A stretch of 64,000 nt of DNA, from contig NZ_VTSR01000009.1 of assembly GCF_008329715.1 (NCBI RefSeq), positions 62,001-126,000 of the forward strand, read 5' to 3'. The first letter of the stretch is position 1, and each line of letters begins with the position of its first letter. This document shows positions 19,473-28,414 of the stretch, in pieces. The stretch comes from Gimesia chilikensis. GTDB lineage: Bacteria > Planctomycetota > Planctomycetia > Planctomycetales > Planctomycetaceae. A model generated the notes under the pieces. That model was not told where the DNA came from. It saw nothing but the letters and a program-made list of their open reading frames with translations, and ran no database searches. The position numbers and the translations under genes were made by a program.

Positions 19473-20654
19473 TTATTCGGCGGGAATTTTCCGAAACATC
19501 TGTTCTAAATCCTGTTTTTCTTCGGCTTCCGTTTTCGGAGAGGCAGCATCGGACTCAGCCTGAGGACTGTTCGGCCAGACAGTGGAGAGGCGTGAGGTAT
19601 CGCCCTGCAACCAGTCTTTATGGCCGTTCGCTTCTTCTGGTTTCAGGAAGAGCACGGTTTTAAACTTTTCCGGCTCCAGCGCGACTTGTTGTTTGTCACC
19701 GACCGTTGGTGCAGGCTCAGCCTTGGTGACCTGCTTCCCGCCCTGTTTCTCTGCCTCTGCAGGGGCCTCTTGCTTCGGCTTGGCTGTCGCGTCCTGTTTG
19801 CTCTGTGGCTTTTCTTTCGGCTTGTCTTTTTCCGTCGACTCTTCCTGGATCCACTCGGCCAGCGTCTTTACTTTGCGGTCCTTGATTTCAGCAGGAATTT
19901 CGTTGGCGGCATCTGATGTCTCAATGAACTTCGCAGGCTCCAGGTAATCCACCGTGCTATCATTGTTGAAATCATCACCTGAGCCAATGGGGATTTCAAT
20001 CCTGGCCCCCGCAAACTGAGCTCCATCTTTATAGATCGATCCCCGTTGGAAAGGTCCTGCTCCCAGAATCCAGGTATCGCGGGCCGTACTCTTCGCCTGC
20101 AGCACACCAGACTGCCAGACACGCTCCTTCGTCTTCTGGTTATAGGCAAACACACTGATTTTCGCAGCCGCGATCTGATTGTTCTTTTTCGCCAGCGAGA
20201 TTTCCGGAATCGTCGGAATCGCGGGAGCTGTGGGGACCAGCGAAGCAGCTGAGGAAAGCATGTTACTGGCTGGAATCCCATAATTTACTTCATGGCCATT
20301 CGTGGCCAGGGTTCCCACGCGGGCTTCAATAATGTAATCCGCGTCTTCCTTCTTTTCCTGAATCAGACAGTTCGCAGCCACGATCTGCTGCCTGAGAGAA
20401 CTGATGATATAGTCGCCATTCACAAACCCGACCCCTTTGATATTCTTGATATAAGACGTATCAAAGAAGACTTTTTTGTTCGAAAGCGTGCTGAAGTCGA
20501 GATGTGAAATCGTCTGATCAACTGCATCAGATGTCAGCAGCTGTTCGGTCGCGCTGTTGCTGATCATCTTACCGCACCCGCATAAACAGGGGAGCAGCAG
20601 CACCAGCAACCAGATCGAAATCCTGTTGTTGAAGAACCGAATTTTATCAAACAT
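19473..20654 (-). CDS. Lipoprotein, DUF6655-like
   Basis: 393-residue protein starting MFDKIRFFNNRIS, with a hydrophobic stretch ending in a lipobox (PCLCGCGKM), so it should be lipid-anchored. The folded part (to about residue 250) contains TISHLDFSTLSNKKVFFDTSYIKN and EEDADYIIEARVGTLATNGHEV-type segments that recall DUF6655, a family known mainly from planctomycetes; this is from memory and not verified. The last ~140 residues are low-complexity, rich in Lys, Glu, Pro and Ala. The frame is open upstream to 20762, but the lipobox fixes the ATG at 20654. Function unknown; an envelope protein by location. Confidence 0.75.
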   Translation of the reverse strand: MFDKIRFFNNRISIWLLVLLLPCLCGCGKMISNSATEQLLTSDAVDQTISHLDFSTLSNKKVFFDTSYIKNIKGVGFVNGDYIISSLRQQIVAANCLIQEKKEDADYIIEARVGTLATNGHEVNYGIPASNMLSSAASLVPTAPAIPTIPEISLAKKNNQIAAAKISVFAYNQKTKERVWQSGVLQAKSTARDTWILGAGPFQRGSIYKDGAQFAGARIEIPIGSGDDFNNDSTVDYLEPAKFIETSDAANEIPAEIKDRKVKTLAEWIQEESTEKDKPKEKPQSKQDATAKPKQEAPAEAEKQGGKQVTKAEPAPTVGDKQQVALEPEKFKTVLFLKPEEANGHKDWLQGDTSRLSTVWPNSPQAESDAASPKTEAEEKQDLEQMFRKIPAE

Positions 20655-21106
20655 GAGTTTCTGCGATCGTGAGTTCAGCACAGAGTAGATCCACACGGTT
20701 TCCACTGGCAGTTCGGTCAATACCGAGAGACAGTAGCCCGGAAGACTGTGTGAAAGGCACATCAGTACGCAATCTCTGTTCCTTCATGCGCACATGAAAA
20801 AACAAAGGCAGGTATACTAAATTGTAATGTGGGAAATGCAGGCCAATTCCAGGACGGAATCAAGACCAGGAGGAGATACAGAGCCCATCGGTTGTAGAAC
20901 CGACCAAAACCCGGTATCAGTCAGCGGGCGACCTTAATTGAGAGTGATTAAGAAACCCGCCTGGGAGCGGCAGTATAGCTGACACATCGCGAAACTCAAA
21001 TATGATTCTGTAATTCGTTCAAATCACACAATTCATTCTAATACAATCACTTACAAAGATTCTAAATCTGACACTCAGAAATATTTTCTGAGTTTTTCTC
21101 AGCAAA
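20655..21106. other. Intergenic region, 452 bases
   Basis: No gene supported. It contains a short inverted repeat ATTCC-AGGAC-GGAAT (20846-20860) and a Shine-Dalgarno-like AGGAGGAG (20868-20875) that is not followed by a usable start codon. Confidence 0.5.
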
Positions 21107-21568
21107 TCAGCGGGGAATTCGGGGCAGATCACGCCAGTTACTCCCCACCGATCCACTCATTCGGGAAGAGACCTGCATCCATTCCCAACGCGGAAATTCT
21201 TCGCGCGGCGCCCGCAGGACTTCGCACGAGGATTCAATTTCCTCGACCGCCTCAGCAGTCAGCAGTGCGACTTCCGCCAGCTCGTGATAGCCCCCCAGTC
21301 GGAAGCATTCACTCAGGGAGCTCCAGGCCTTACGACTTTCCATTACGGGAAACAGGCGGGCAGCCTGATGCAGTGGCTCAATCGCTTCGTGGTAGCGTTC
21401 CTGACGCAGATACGATTCGCCAATCAGAAACAGCCGCATCGCTTCCAGGGGGCCGGCCTCTTCAACCGTCGAGAGCGCTTCCAGAGCCTGAATGGGCATT
21501 CCCAGTTCCAGGTATCCTTCAGCGGCCATCAGTTTGTGAACAACTTTGGGAGAAACGTTTTCTAACAT
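21107..21568 (-). CDS. TPR-like helical repeat protein, paralogue of 18534-19049
   Basis: 153-residue protein starting MLENVSPKVVHKLMAAEGYL. The core aligns without gaps over about 100 residues with the protein at 18534-19049: AAEGYLELGMP, QALEAL, FLIGESYLRQERYHEAIEPL, LSECFRLGGYHELAEVA. It therefore has the same three TPR-like helix pairs but lacks the long acidic tail and ends in a short arginine-rich segment. The ATG at 21568 is preceded by AAAGGAA; an upstream in-frame start at 21607 would add 13 residues without support. Unknown function; duplication around the lipoprotein gene suggests a local expansion. Confidence 0.75.
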   Translation of the reverse strand: MLENVSPKVVHKLMAAEGYLELGMPIQALEALSTVEEAGPLEAMRLFLIGESYLRQERYHEAIEPLHQAARLFPVMESRKAWSSLSECFRLGGYHELAEVALLTAEAVEEIESSCEVLRAPREEFPRWEWMQVSSRMSGSVGSNWRDLPRIPR

Positions 21569-21982
21569 GATCAATTCCTTTTTTAACCGGTGGGGCAAGC
21601 AATCCATTGCCCGGCTGCAGTCAGTTTCTTAACAGGCCTCAATCCTCTGAGACACAAATCACTATGAAAAAGTTCAAATGCAAGCCGCATACCAAAGGCG
21701 ATCCCTCAGTATTGCAATTCTCCTATCTCCCGCTTAGACAACAGTTTTCAGGCTGAAGATTTTTCACTTCGTATACGAAGGACCGATGTTTCTGCACTTT
21801 CTACTCTGAAAAACACTGTAATTTATACATCATCAGAAATTGATATCTCGTATTCGACGCCCCCTCAGACGATGTGAAAACTTGCACTTCCTCTCTGTAA
21901 ACTGCATGATAGAAATCAATCCAGAAACTCAGATACGATTTGCATGCACAATCATTCCTACACCAGCTTGAGGACGAACCCG
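21569..21982. other. Divergent intergenic region with a 14-bp palindrome
   Basis: 414 bases between the divergent helical-repeat gene and the second sulfatase, with no gene. It holds a perfect palindrome, CTTCGTATACGAAG, at 21767-21780, a plausible operator for either direction. Confidence 0.55.
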
Positions 21983-23614
21983 ATGCAGCCGCGCTTAGAA
22001 CACCCTTTCCGTTTCACATTCACTCTGCTCGCCGCTTTCTGTTTGAGCCAGTTGCTGCTCACAGGTCACGGTCTGCAGAAACTCGCTGCAGCTTCAAAAC
22101 AGCGTCCCAACATCCTCTTCATTTTTACTGACGATCACGCCTCACACGCGATGAGCTGCTACGGCTCCAAGGTCAACGAGACTCCCAACCTGGACCGGAT
22201 TGCCCGTGAAGGTATGCGGTTTGATAACTGCTTCTGCACCAACAGTATCTGTGGCCCCAGCCGTGCCGTGATCCTCACTGGAAAACATAGTCACCTCAAC
22301 GGCTTCAAACAGAACGGCAACAAATTCGATGGTTCGCAACAGACCTTCCCCAAGCTGCTCCGCAAGCAGGGATACCAGACCGCCATTGTCGGGAAATGGC
22401 ACCTCGCCTCCGATCCCACCGGCTTCGATTACTCTGAGATCCTGATCGGCCAGGGGCCCTACTACAATCCTCCCATGATTCGCAATGGGGAGCGTGTTAA
22501 ACACGAAGGCTACACCACTGACATCATCACCGACCTGGCACTCGACTACCTCAAGAACCAGCGAGATCCCAACAAGCCTTTCATGCTGATGTTCCAGCAC
22601 AAGGCCCCGCACCGCAACTGGCAGCCCGGCCCGAAACACCTGCACATGTACGACGACGTCACCATTCCCGAACCGGAAAATCTGTTTGACAACTACGAAG
22701 GTCGCGGCACCGCAGCCAGACAACAGGACATGACCATCGCTAAGACGATGACCGATTTCGACCTGAAACTAACCCCTCCCAAAAATCTGACTCCAGAACA
22801 ACTGAAGGTCTGGAACGCCGCTTATGAACCGAAAAACGAGGCCTTTCGCAAAGCCAATCTCAAAGGCAAAGATCTGGTCCGCTGGAAATATCAGCGTTAT
22901 ATGAAAGACTATCTCCGTTGTGTCGCCTCCGTCGATGATAACGTGGGCCGCATGCTCGACTATCTGGAAAAGTCCGGACTGGCTGAAAACACCGTCGTCA
23001 TGTATTCCTCCGACCAGGGGTTCTATCTCGGCGATCACGGCTGGTTCGACAAGCGGTTCATGTATGAAGAATCCTACCGTATGCCATTGCTGGCCCGCTG
23101 GCCCGGCGTCATCAAACCGGGCAGTGTCAACACAGACCTCGTCTCCAACCTCGACTTTGCAGAAACCTTCCTGAATATTGCCGGAGCCCCCATCCCCTCC
23201 GACATGCAGGGAGTCAGCCTGGTCCCCCTCTTCAAAGGCGAAGAAACTGCATGGCGCAAAAGCCTGTATTACCACTACTACGAGTTCTACAACGACCGCC
23301 GTTCCGCCCATATGGTTCGTCGGCACAACGGGGTCCGTACAAAACGCTACAAGCTGATTCACTTCTACAATCTGGGTGAATGGGAACTCTATGACCTGGA
23401 AAAGGATCCCCAGGAAATGCGCAGCGTGTACGATGATCCCGCCTATGCCCCCATTGTCAAAGAGCTGAAAGCAGAACTCAAAAGTCTCCAGCAGCAGTAT
23501 CAGGTTCCCGATGACACCGGTTCGGTCCAGAAGGATCCCCCGTCTCTGTATCAGAAACCGCGGAACAGCGGCACGCCTCAGAAGAAACGGGCACCGAAGA
23601 AGCAGAAGCAGTAA
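21983..23614 (+). CDS. Sulfatase, formylglycine type, secreted
   Basis: Second sulfatase of the window, 543 residues from the ATG at 21983, chosen because GAGGA lies eight bases before it (the ATG at 21944 has no ribosome site). The N-terminus has a hydrophobic signal segment ([16 protein letters not shown]), then [21 protein letters not shown] with the metal-binding Asp pair. The signature is CGPSR, cysteine at about residue 90. [36 protein letters not shown] and [23 protein letters not shown] motifs are typical of the choline-sulfatase/iduronate-sulfatase-like group in planctomycetes. A basic tail ends the protein. It is only distantly similar to the sulfatase at 16896. Confidence 0.93.
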   Translation: MQPRLEHPFRFTFTLLAAFCLSQLLLTGHGLQKLAAASKQRPNILFIFTDDHASHAMSCYGSKVNETPNLDRIAREGMRFDNCFCTNSICGPSRAVILTGKHSHLNGFKQNGNKFDGSQQTFPKLLRKQGYQTAIVGKWHLASDPTGFDYSEILIGQGPYYNPPMIRNGERVKHEGYTTDIITDLALDYLKNQRDPNKPFMLMFQHKAPHRNWQPGPKHLHMYDDVTIPEPENLFDNYEGRGTAARQQDMTIAKTMTDFDLKLTPPKNLTPEQLKVWNAAYEPKNEAFRKANLKGKDLVRWKYQRYMKDYLRCVASVDDNVGRMLDYLEKSGLAENTVVMYSSDQGFYLGDHGWFDKRFMYEESYRMPLLARWPGVIKPGSVNTDLVSNLDFAETFLNIAGAPIPSDMQGVSLVPLFKGEETAWRKSLYYHYYEFYNDRRSAHMVRRHNGVRTKRYKLIHFYNLGEWELYDLEKDPQEMRSVYDDPAYAPIVKELKAELKSLQQQYQVPDDTGSVQKDPPSLYQKPRNSGTPQKKRAPKKQKQ

Positions 23615-23635
23615 GCGGCAATATCCCAACAGCGG

Positions 23636-24481
23636 TCAGGCTTCGGGAATCCGCTCAAAGCGGATCCCGGCCACCGCGTATTGTCGCATGCCCAGATCCC
23701 AGCGCCAGGGTGGCAACATTTCCAGGTTGCAAACCTGTCTTGCCAGGGGCGACTTACCCTGCAATTGCGCGAGCAGGATTCCGGGATGCACACCGTGGAA
23801 AAAATTACGCGACGAAAGCAGCTGCGAAAGGTACTGCGTAAACTGAAAGTCGGGAACCTGTTTCAGATCACCAGCCGACTCTGATGAAACAAAATCACTC
23901 ACGATCAAGCCGCTGCCCCCCGGCGTAATCAGATCCACTATCGTGCGATAATGCTGTGCGCGGACAGCCTGCATTAATTCCTCGAACCGGGGATCGGTCT
24001 CCCCGACCGCATGAATGACCTGCAGCACCAGTTGGCTCAAAATGCAGGTGGAACAGACCACATCGAACGGACCGGGCAATTCCAGCGGATTCGATCCCGA
24101 CAGCTCTTCCAGGACTTCATCCAACAGAGATTGTGTCGTGTCCTCTTTCCGGGATAATTCCGCAAGCTGCTCACCGACTCCGGTCAGATCACCTGTATGG
24201 CAGAAAACCGCCGATTCTTCTGAGAGGTTCTGGGCTTCCAGTGCATACTCCAGTGCGTTCTCATCCAGGTCGACCAGATGAATTTCGTCGTAGACCTGCA
24301 ACAACTGGTTTAGATCGAGATCATTGCAGTTCCCCGCCCCCAGCACACACAGCCGATCCCCCTGTACAGAGGACAGTTGTTTCAGGTAACGGGTTACGGT
24401 ACTTCGATGCTGCTGGCTCGACTCCCAGCTGGGACGGCTGGCTTGATTAAATCGAAATTCTTCCTCGAATAGTGGATTCAT
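23636..24481 (-). CDS. SAM-dependent methyltransferase-like protein
   Basis: 281 residues with a Rossmann-type methyltransferase pattern: motif I LCVLGAGNCNDLDL, then the acidic strand end IHLVDLDENALEYAL and DVVCSTCILSQLVLQVI, followed by GGSGLIVSDFVSS. The glycine motif is GAGNCND where classical enzymes have GxGxG, a variant also seen in some uncharacterised families. No catalytic motif shows the target (protein, RNA or small molecule). Its start overlaps the end of the weak upstream frame at 24478-24750 by ATGA. It converges with the sulfatase, 21 bases away. Confidence 0.7.
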   Translation of the reverse strand: MNPLFEEEFRFNQASRPSWESSQQHRSTVTRYLKQLSSVQGDRLCVLGAGNCNDLDLNQLLQVYDEIHLVDLDENALEYALEAQNLSEESAVFCHTGDLTGVGEQLAELSRKEDTTQSLLDEVLEELSGSNPLELPGPFDVVCSTCILSQLVLQVIHAVGETDPRFEELMQAVRAQHYRTIVDLITPGGSGLIVSDFVSSESAGDLKQVPDFQFTQYLSQLLSSRNFFHGVHPGILLAQLQGKSPLARQVCNLEMLPPWRWDLGMRQYAVAGIRFERIPEA

Positions 24482-24750
24482 TTACCTGGTCTGAACACTT
24501 TGGAATGTTGAGTGGGTTCTCGGATTATAGGAGTCAGTTCAACTGTAATTCCTGCACCAGATATATCAATCGAAAACGGAGTAGAAATGCATTTTTCGCT
24601 ACCACTGTCGCGTGGATTCAGCCAAACTAGGGGTCCATCAACCTGGAAGGGACTGGTAATCGACAGCGGACGCATGCCGGTCGGTATGTGGATCACTTGA
24701 TTCAGTGTGTCGTTCCCGGCCTGATAAAGCACTCTGAACGTAACTTGCAA
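24478..24750 (-). CDS. Possible small protein, 90 aa
   Basis: Weakly supported. The frame would start at TTG (24750) or at a GTG six codons later, with a modest AGAGAG upstream, and it ends in an ATGA overlap with the methyltransferase-like gene, which is the main argument for it. The sequence (VTFRVLYQAGNDTLNQVIHI) has ordinary protein composition and looks beta-rich, without signal peptide or known motif. It fills most of the 302-base divergent gap, where promoters for both sides must also fit. It may be chance. Confidence 0.35.
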   Translation of the reverse strand: MQVTFRVLYQAGNDTLNQVIHIPTGMRPLSITSPFQVDGPLVWLNPRDSGSEKCISTPFSIDISGAGITVELTPIIREPTQHSKVFRPGK

Positions 24751-24783
24751 GAACTCTCTTACCCAAGCTGATAATCCACAGTC

Positions 24784-25908
24784 ATGTTATTTTTCGTATT
24801 TGCCTGCCTGGTTCCGGCCTTTGTCATTTCCTTTCTGGCAACGGCACTCATGCGCAAACTGGCCCCACGCTGGGGACTCATCGATCAACCTGCCCAGCGG
24901 AAAGTGCATGTCACCCCCACCCCGCTCGGAGGGGGTGTCGGCATCTGGATGGGGGTGATCATTCCCATCGCTTCTGCTCAACTGATTGCCTGGATCATTT
25001 TGAAGTCAGGCAGCACTCCCGCGTGGATTCCCCGCGAACTGGCTCCGCATCTGGAAGGAGTCCTCTATCGCTCCCAGCAACTCTGGATGGTCCTGGGCGG
25101 AGGCACCATCCTCGCTGTCATGGGCCTGCTCGATGACAAACTTAATATTTCCTGGAAACCCCGATTGATCATTCAACTACTCGTCGCCATCGGCCTGGTG
25201 CTGGGAGGCGTGCGGGGCACCCTGTTTGTCGAACAACCGTGGGTGGGGATGGTACTCACGGTGGCCTGGATTATCGTGCTCGTCAACTCCCTGAACTTCC
25301 TGGACAATATGGATGGACTCACTTCGGGTATCGGCCTGATCGCTGCAGTACTCTTCGCCTGGATCATGCTGCGTTACACTGGAGAACCACGCTGGCTGGT
25401 AGCAGGTGTCCTGCTCGTTCTGGCGGGAGCCATCGCCGGCTTCCTCTGTCATAACTGGCCCCCGGCAAAAATCTTTATGGGAGACTCCGGCAGCTATTTC
25501 ATCGGGTTACTGCTCTCCACCATGACGGTTCTGGGAACCTTCTATTCGGGGAACTCTTCTGCAGGTGCGTCCGAAGGTGCCCGCCACGTGATTCTGGCCC
25601 CCCTTTGTATTCTGGCGATTCCCCTGTATGATTTCTGTACGGTGATGATTATTCGCCTGAAGGAAGGACGCAGCCCGTTCCATGCAGATAAAAGTCACTT
25701 TTCACATCGCCTGGTTGAACTGGGACTCAGCAAACGGGACACCGTGCTGACCATCCACCTGGCGACACTCACCACCGGTGTCGGAGGCCTGATCCTGTAT
25801 GAGGTTTCCTCCTGGAACGCGGCACTGCTGATTATCCTGATGATTCTCTGCGTGCTGTCCATCGTTACGATTCTGGAGAACGTAGGTCGGAAAAATCGGA
25901 ATGAGTAA
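24784..25908 (+). CDS. WecA/MraY-family glycosyl-1-phosphate transferase
   Basis: Polytopic enzyme of 374 residues, about eleven hydrophobic segments, expected to attach a sugar-1-phosphate (GlcNAc-1-P or similar) to undecaprenyl phosphate at the inner membrane, the first step of a surface polysaccharide. Family motifs are RKVHVTPTPLGGGVGI near the N-terminus, MGLLDDKLNISW with the Asp pair, NSLNFLDNMDGLTSGIG, FMGDSGSYFIG, and the cytoplasmic HADKSHFSHRL motif. The last is the WecA/TagO-type histidine cluster and argues against a true MraY. The next gene starts eight bases before its stop, so the two are one operon. Confidence 0.9.
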   Translation: MLFFVFACLVPAFVISFLATALMRKLAPRWGLIDQPAQRKVHVTPTPLGGGVGIWMGVIIPIASAQLIAWIILKSGSTPAWIPRELAPHLEGVLYRSQQLWMVLGGGTILAVMGLLDDKLNISWKPRLIIQLLVAIGLVLGGVRGTLFVEQPWVGMVLTVAWIIVLVNSLNFLDNMDGLTSGIGLIAAVLFAWIMLRYTGEPRWLVAGVLLVLAGAIAGFLCHNWPPAKIFMGDSGSYFIGLLLSTMTVLGTFYSGNSSAGASEGARHVILAPLCILAIPLYDFCTVMIIRLKEGRSPFHADKSHFSHRLVELGLSKRDTVLTIHLATLTTGVGGLILYEVSSWNAALLIILMILCVLSIVTILENVGRKNRNE

Positions 25909-28321
25909 ACGCCGAAAGCAAAACCGATCACAACCAGAGGCGTCCAGCACTGCACTACCGGATGCAGCACCGATTTCGCTGGGACTTTTCTGCGACGCCA
26001 AGCTGCTCTTCCTGACCGGATTACTGATCACCGCCCGCTATTTCCTGCCGGCGGAATCGGCCCCCCAGGGAGAGACACTCCCGCTCGTGCTGGCCTGGTT
26101 TCTGGTCGCAATCCTGTTCTTCACGTCTCAATTTACCGACTGCGCCCGTTCGCTACGACTCGACCGGTTTGACGCAGCTGTCTGGTTGCTGGTACTGGGG
26201 CAGGCGCTGTCAGTCCTGGTAATGATCCTCTTTTATGAAGGTCAACAACGGGCGGCCCTCCACATGCTCTGGGAGTGGATGGCCCTCGGGTTGTCGTTTT
26301 CTCTATTCCGCCGCATCGTAAGGTTCCCCGCTCAACGGATGACCTTTCTGCATTGTTTCATGGCCACCATCGTCCTGCTCTCCCTCTACGGAATCTGGCA
26401 ACATCACTGGATGTACAAGCAGCTCGCCCGGGAATATCAGTCGGTAAGGCAGCAGTACGATGCCGCCGTCACTCCAGAAACGCAGGCGAAATTCCAACAC
26501 GAACTCATCTCAATGGGGGTCCCCGCGAATGCCCTCAGTGGCAGCGGCCGAAAGCAGTTCGAAGCGCGCCTCTTGGACAGTAGCGAACCGCTGGGTATGT
26601 TTGCCCTGGCTAACACCTTTGCCGGCCTGCTCACTGTCGGGTTCTTGATCGCCGTAGGACTGAGTGTCCACAGTCTCCTGCCCCCCAGAACCGAAGGTAG
26701 TCCGCCAGTGGATCGTAACAGGTTCCAGATCGCGGTCTACCTGATCTCGACCATGCTCATAAGCTACTGTCTGATTCTGACGAAAAGTCGTAGTGCCTGG
26801 GGCGGGGCTCTGGCGGGCCTGGTCTGTCTGGGTCTGCTGAAACTGCTGCAACGTCAACGCCTCCGTCAGACCACGCAGCGGCTTTCCCGCAAACAACTGA
26901 TCACAGGCGTCACTCTGGTTGCCTGTGTGCTGGTCGGATTTTTCCTGCTCGCCACACTCAGCGGCGGCTTCGACCGCGCCGTTCTTTCCGAAGCCCCCAA
27001 GTCACTCCAGTACCGCATCGAATACTGGACCGGGACCTGGGACGTCATTAAAGAAAACCTGATGTGGGGCACCGGTCCGGGCAATTTTCGCGAACACTAT
27101 CTCAAATATAAGCTCCCCGGTTCGAGTGAGGAAATCGCCGATCCACACAACCTGTTTCTCGACGTCTGGGCGAATGCCGGTTTGATTGCTCTGGCCGGTC
27201 TTTTATTAATCATCACGCTGGCAGGCTATCAGTGGTTCCTGAAGCCGCTGCTCCAAAAGCAGCCGTCAGACTCAAGATCTCCCGTGAATGATGAAGCTGA
27301 TTCCTTCCAGCGTTTGGCGCTGGTTCTGGGTTTTGCTTTCACATTTCCCCTGCTCTGGATTCTGCAGCTCTTTCTGTCGGGCATCGATGAATCGGTGCTC
27401 TGGCTGTTTCTTCCCGGCTGGGTTGTCATTTATGTCCTGCTGCGAGGCGGAAGGAAACAGACCGCCGACCAAGCTGTACTGGATCTGTCTCCTACATCAT
27501 TGATCCCCCTTTCACTGGCAGCCGGATTTGTCGCTCTCTCTGTGCATCTACTGGTGGCGGGTGGCATCGCGATGCCCGCCATCACCCAGACCTGGCTACT
27601 CCTGCTCGCGCTGGCTTTCCCGGTGACACCCGCTCCGTCTCCCGAAAATTCAGAACAGGTCGACTCGGAACAAGCACAACAGCGCCCCACCCAAAGTGTA
27701 CATAAGAAAACCCTGGCTCTCGCTTTATGTGGTCTGTTATTGATTTTATTCGTGATGAGCGACTTTGCGCCAACATTTCAGAGTCAATCGCTCGTAAAGA
27801 GAGCAGAGCAGACGCTCATGCGTGGGCAGTCGGCTCGGATTGCGCAACAGCTATTCAGTCAGGCCGGTCAGGCGGACCCGTTCTCCCCCGAACCCTGGCA
27901 GGCCCTGGCTGAGCTGAAATTTAGAGAGGGAGTCCAGAATCGACAGGCTTTCGAGGAGGCTGTTTCTTTTAAACAGGCAGCCATTCAGCGAAATCCGTTG
28001 AGTCCGCTCAACTATTTTGAGCTGGGACGTCGGTACCATGAACAGTTCGAAGCATCTCATCAGCAGGAGGATCTGACCGACGCGATCGAAAATCTCAATC
28101 GGGCCGTTTCCGGTTACCCGCATAATGCCCGCTACCGCGCTCTGCTGGCGGAGGCCTTCCACGCAGCGGGACAAATCAGCGAAAGCCGGAAACAGGCCGA
28201 ACAGGCACTCGAACTCGATCAGGCCAACCGCAGTGCACAACACGTGGACAAATATCTGACAGACGAAACGGTAAGTCGCATGAAACAAATAATTAACGAG
28301 AGACAAACGAATCAGAATTGA
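25901..28321 (+). CDS. O-antigen ligase-like membrane protein with TPR tail
   Basis: 806-residue membrane protein. About a dozen hydrophobic segments span residues 25-630, and the large external loop contains the Wzy/WaaL landmark EYWTGTWDVIKENLMWGTGPGNF followed by DPHNLFLDVWANAG, typical of the O-antigen ligase domain. After the last membrane helix (LALCGLLLILFVMSDF) come TPR-type repeats (PEPWQALAELKFREG, NPLSPLNYFELGRRYHEQ, NARYRALLAEAFHAAGQ). Overlap with the upstream WecA-like gene implies a shared role in polymerising or ligating a surface polysaccharide. Ligase and polymerase cannot be told apart by sequence alone. Confidence 0.85.
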   Translation: MSKRRKQNRSQPEASSTALPDAAPISLGLFCDAKLLFLTGLLITARYFLPAESAPQGETLPLVLAWFLVAILFFTSQFTDCARSLRLDRFDAAVWLLVLGQALSVLVMILFYEGQQRAALHMLWEWMALGLSFSLFRRIVRFPAQRMTFLHCFMATIVLLSLYGIWQHHWMYKQLAREYQSVRQQYDAAVTPETQAKFQHELISMGVPANALSGSGRKQFEARLLDSSEPLGMFALANTFAGLLTVGFLIAVGLSVHSLLPPRTEGSPPVDRNRFQIAVYLISTMLISYCLILTKSRSAWGGALAGLVCLGLLKLLQRQRLRQTTQRLSRKQLITGVTLVACVLVGFFLLATLSGGFDRAVLSEAPKSLQYRIEYWTGTWDVIKENLMWGTGPGNFREHYLKYKLPGSSEEIADPHNLFLDVWANAGLIALAGLLLIITLAGYQWFLKPLLQKQPSDSRSPVNDEADSFQRLALVLGFAFTFPLLWILQLFLSGIDESVLWLFLPGWVVIYVLLRGGRKQTADQAVLDLSPTSLIPLSLAAGFVALSVHLLVAGGIAMPAITQTWLLLLALAFPVTPAPSPENSEQVDSEQAQQRPTQSVHKKTLALALCGLLLILFVMSDFAPTFQSQSLVKRAEQTLMRGQSARIAQQLFSQAGQADPFSPEPWQALAELKFREGVQNRQAFEEAVSFKQAAIQRNPLSPLNYFELGRRYHEQFEASHQQEDLTDAIENLNRAVSGYPHNARYRALLAEAFHAAGQISESRKQAEQALELDQANRSAQHVDKYLTDETVSRMKQIINERQTNQN

Positions 28322-28414
28322 ACTCAACCATGCTTGGGCTCATAATGACATAAGGTTTGATTACAGACTTGTTTTTATTGCTGGTATTTTAATTCTTTCT
28401 TCGTTGGTGTCACA

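Noticed and set aside
20868..20875. Strong Shine-Dalgarno-like AGGAGGAG on the plus strand
   Set aside because: No start codon with an open frame follows at a usable distance.
21767..21780. Resemblance of CTTCGTATACGAAG to loxP arms
   Set aside because: The arms abut with no 8-bp spacer and no recombinase gene is present; a palindromic operator is simpler.
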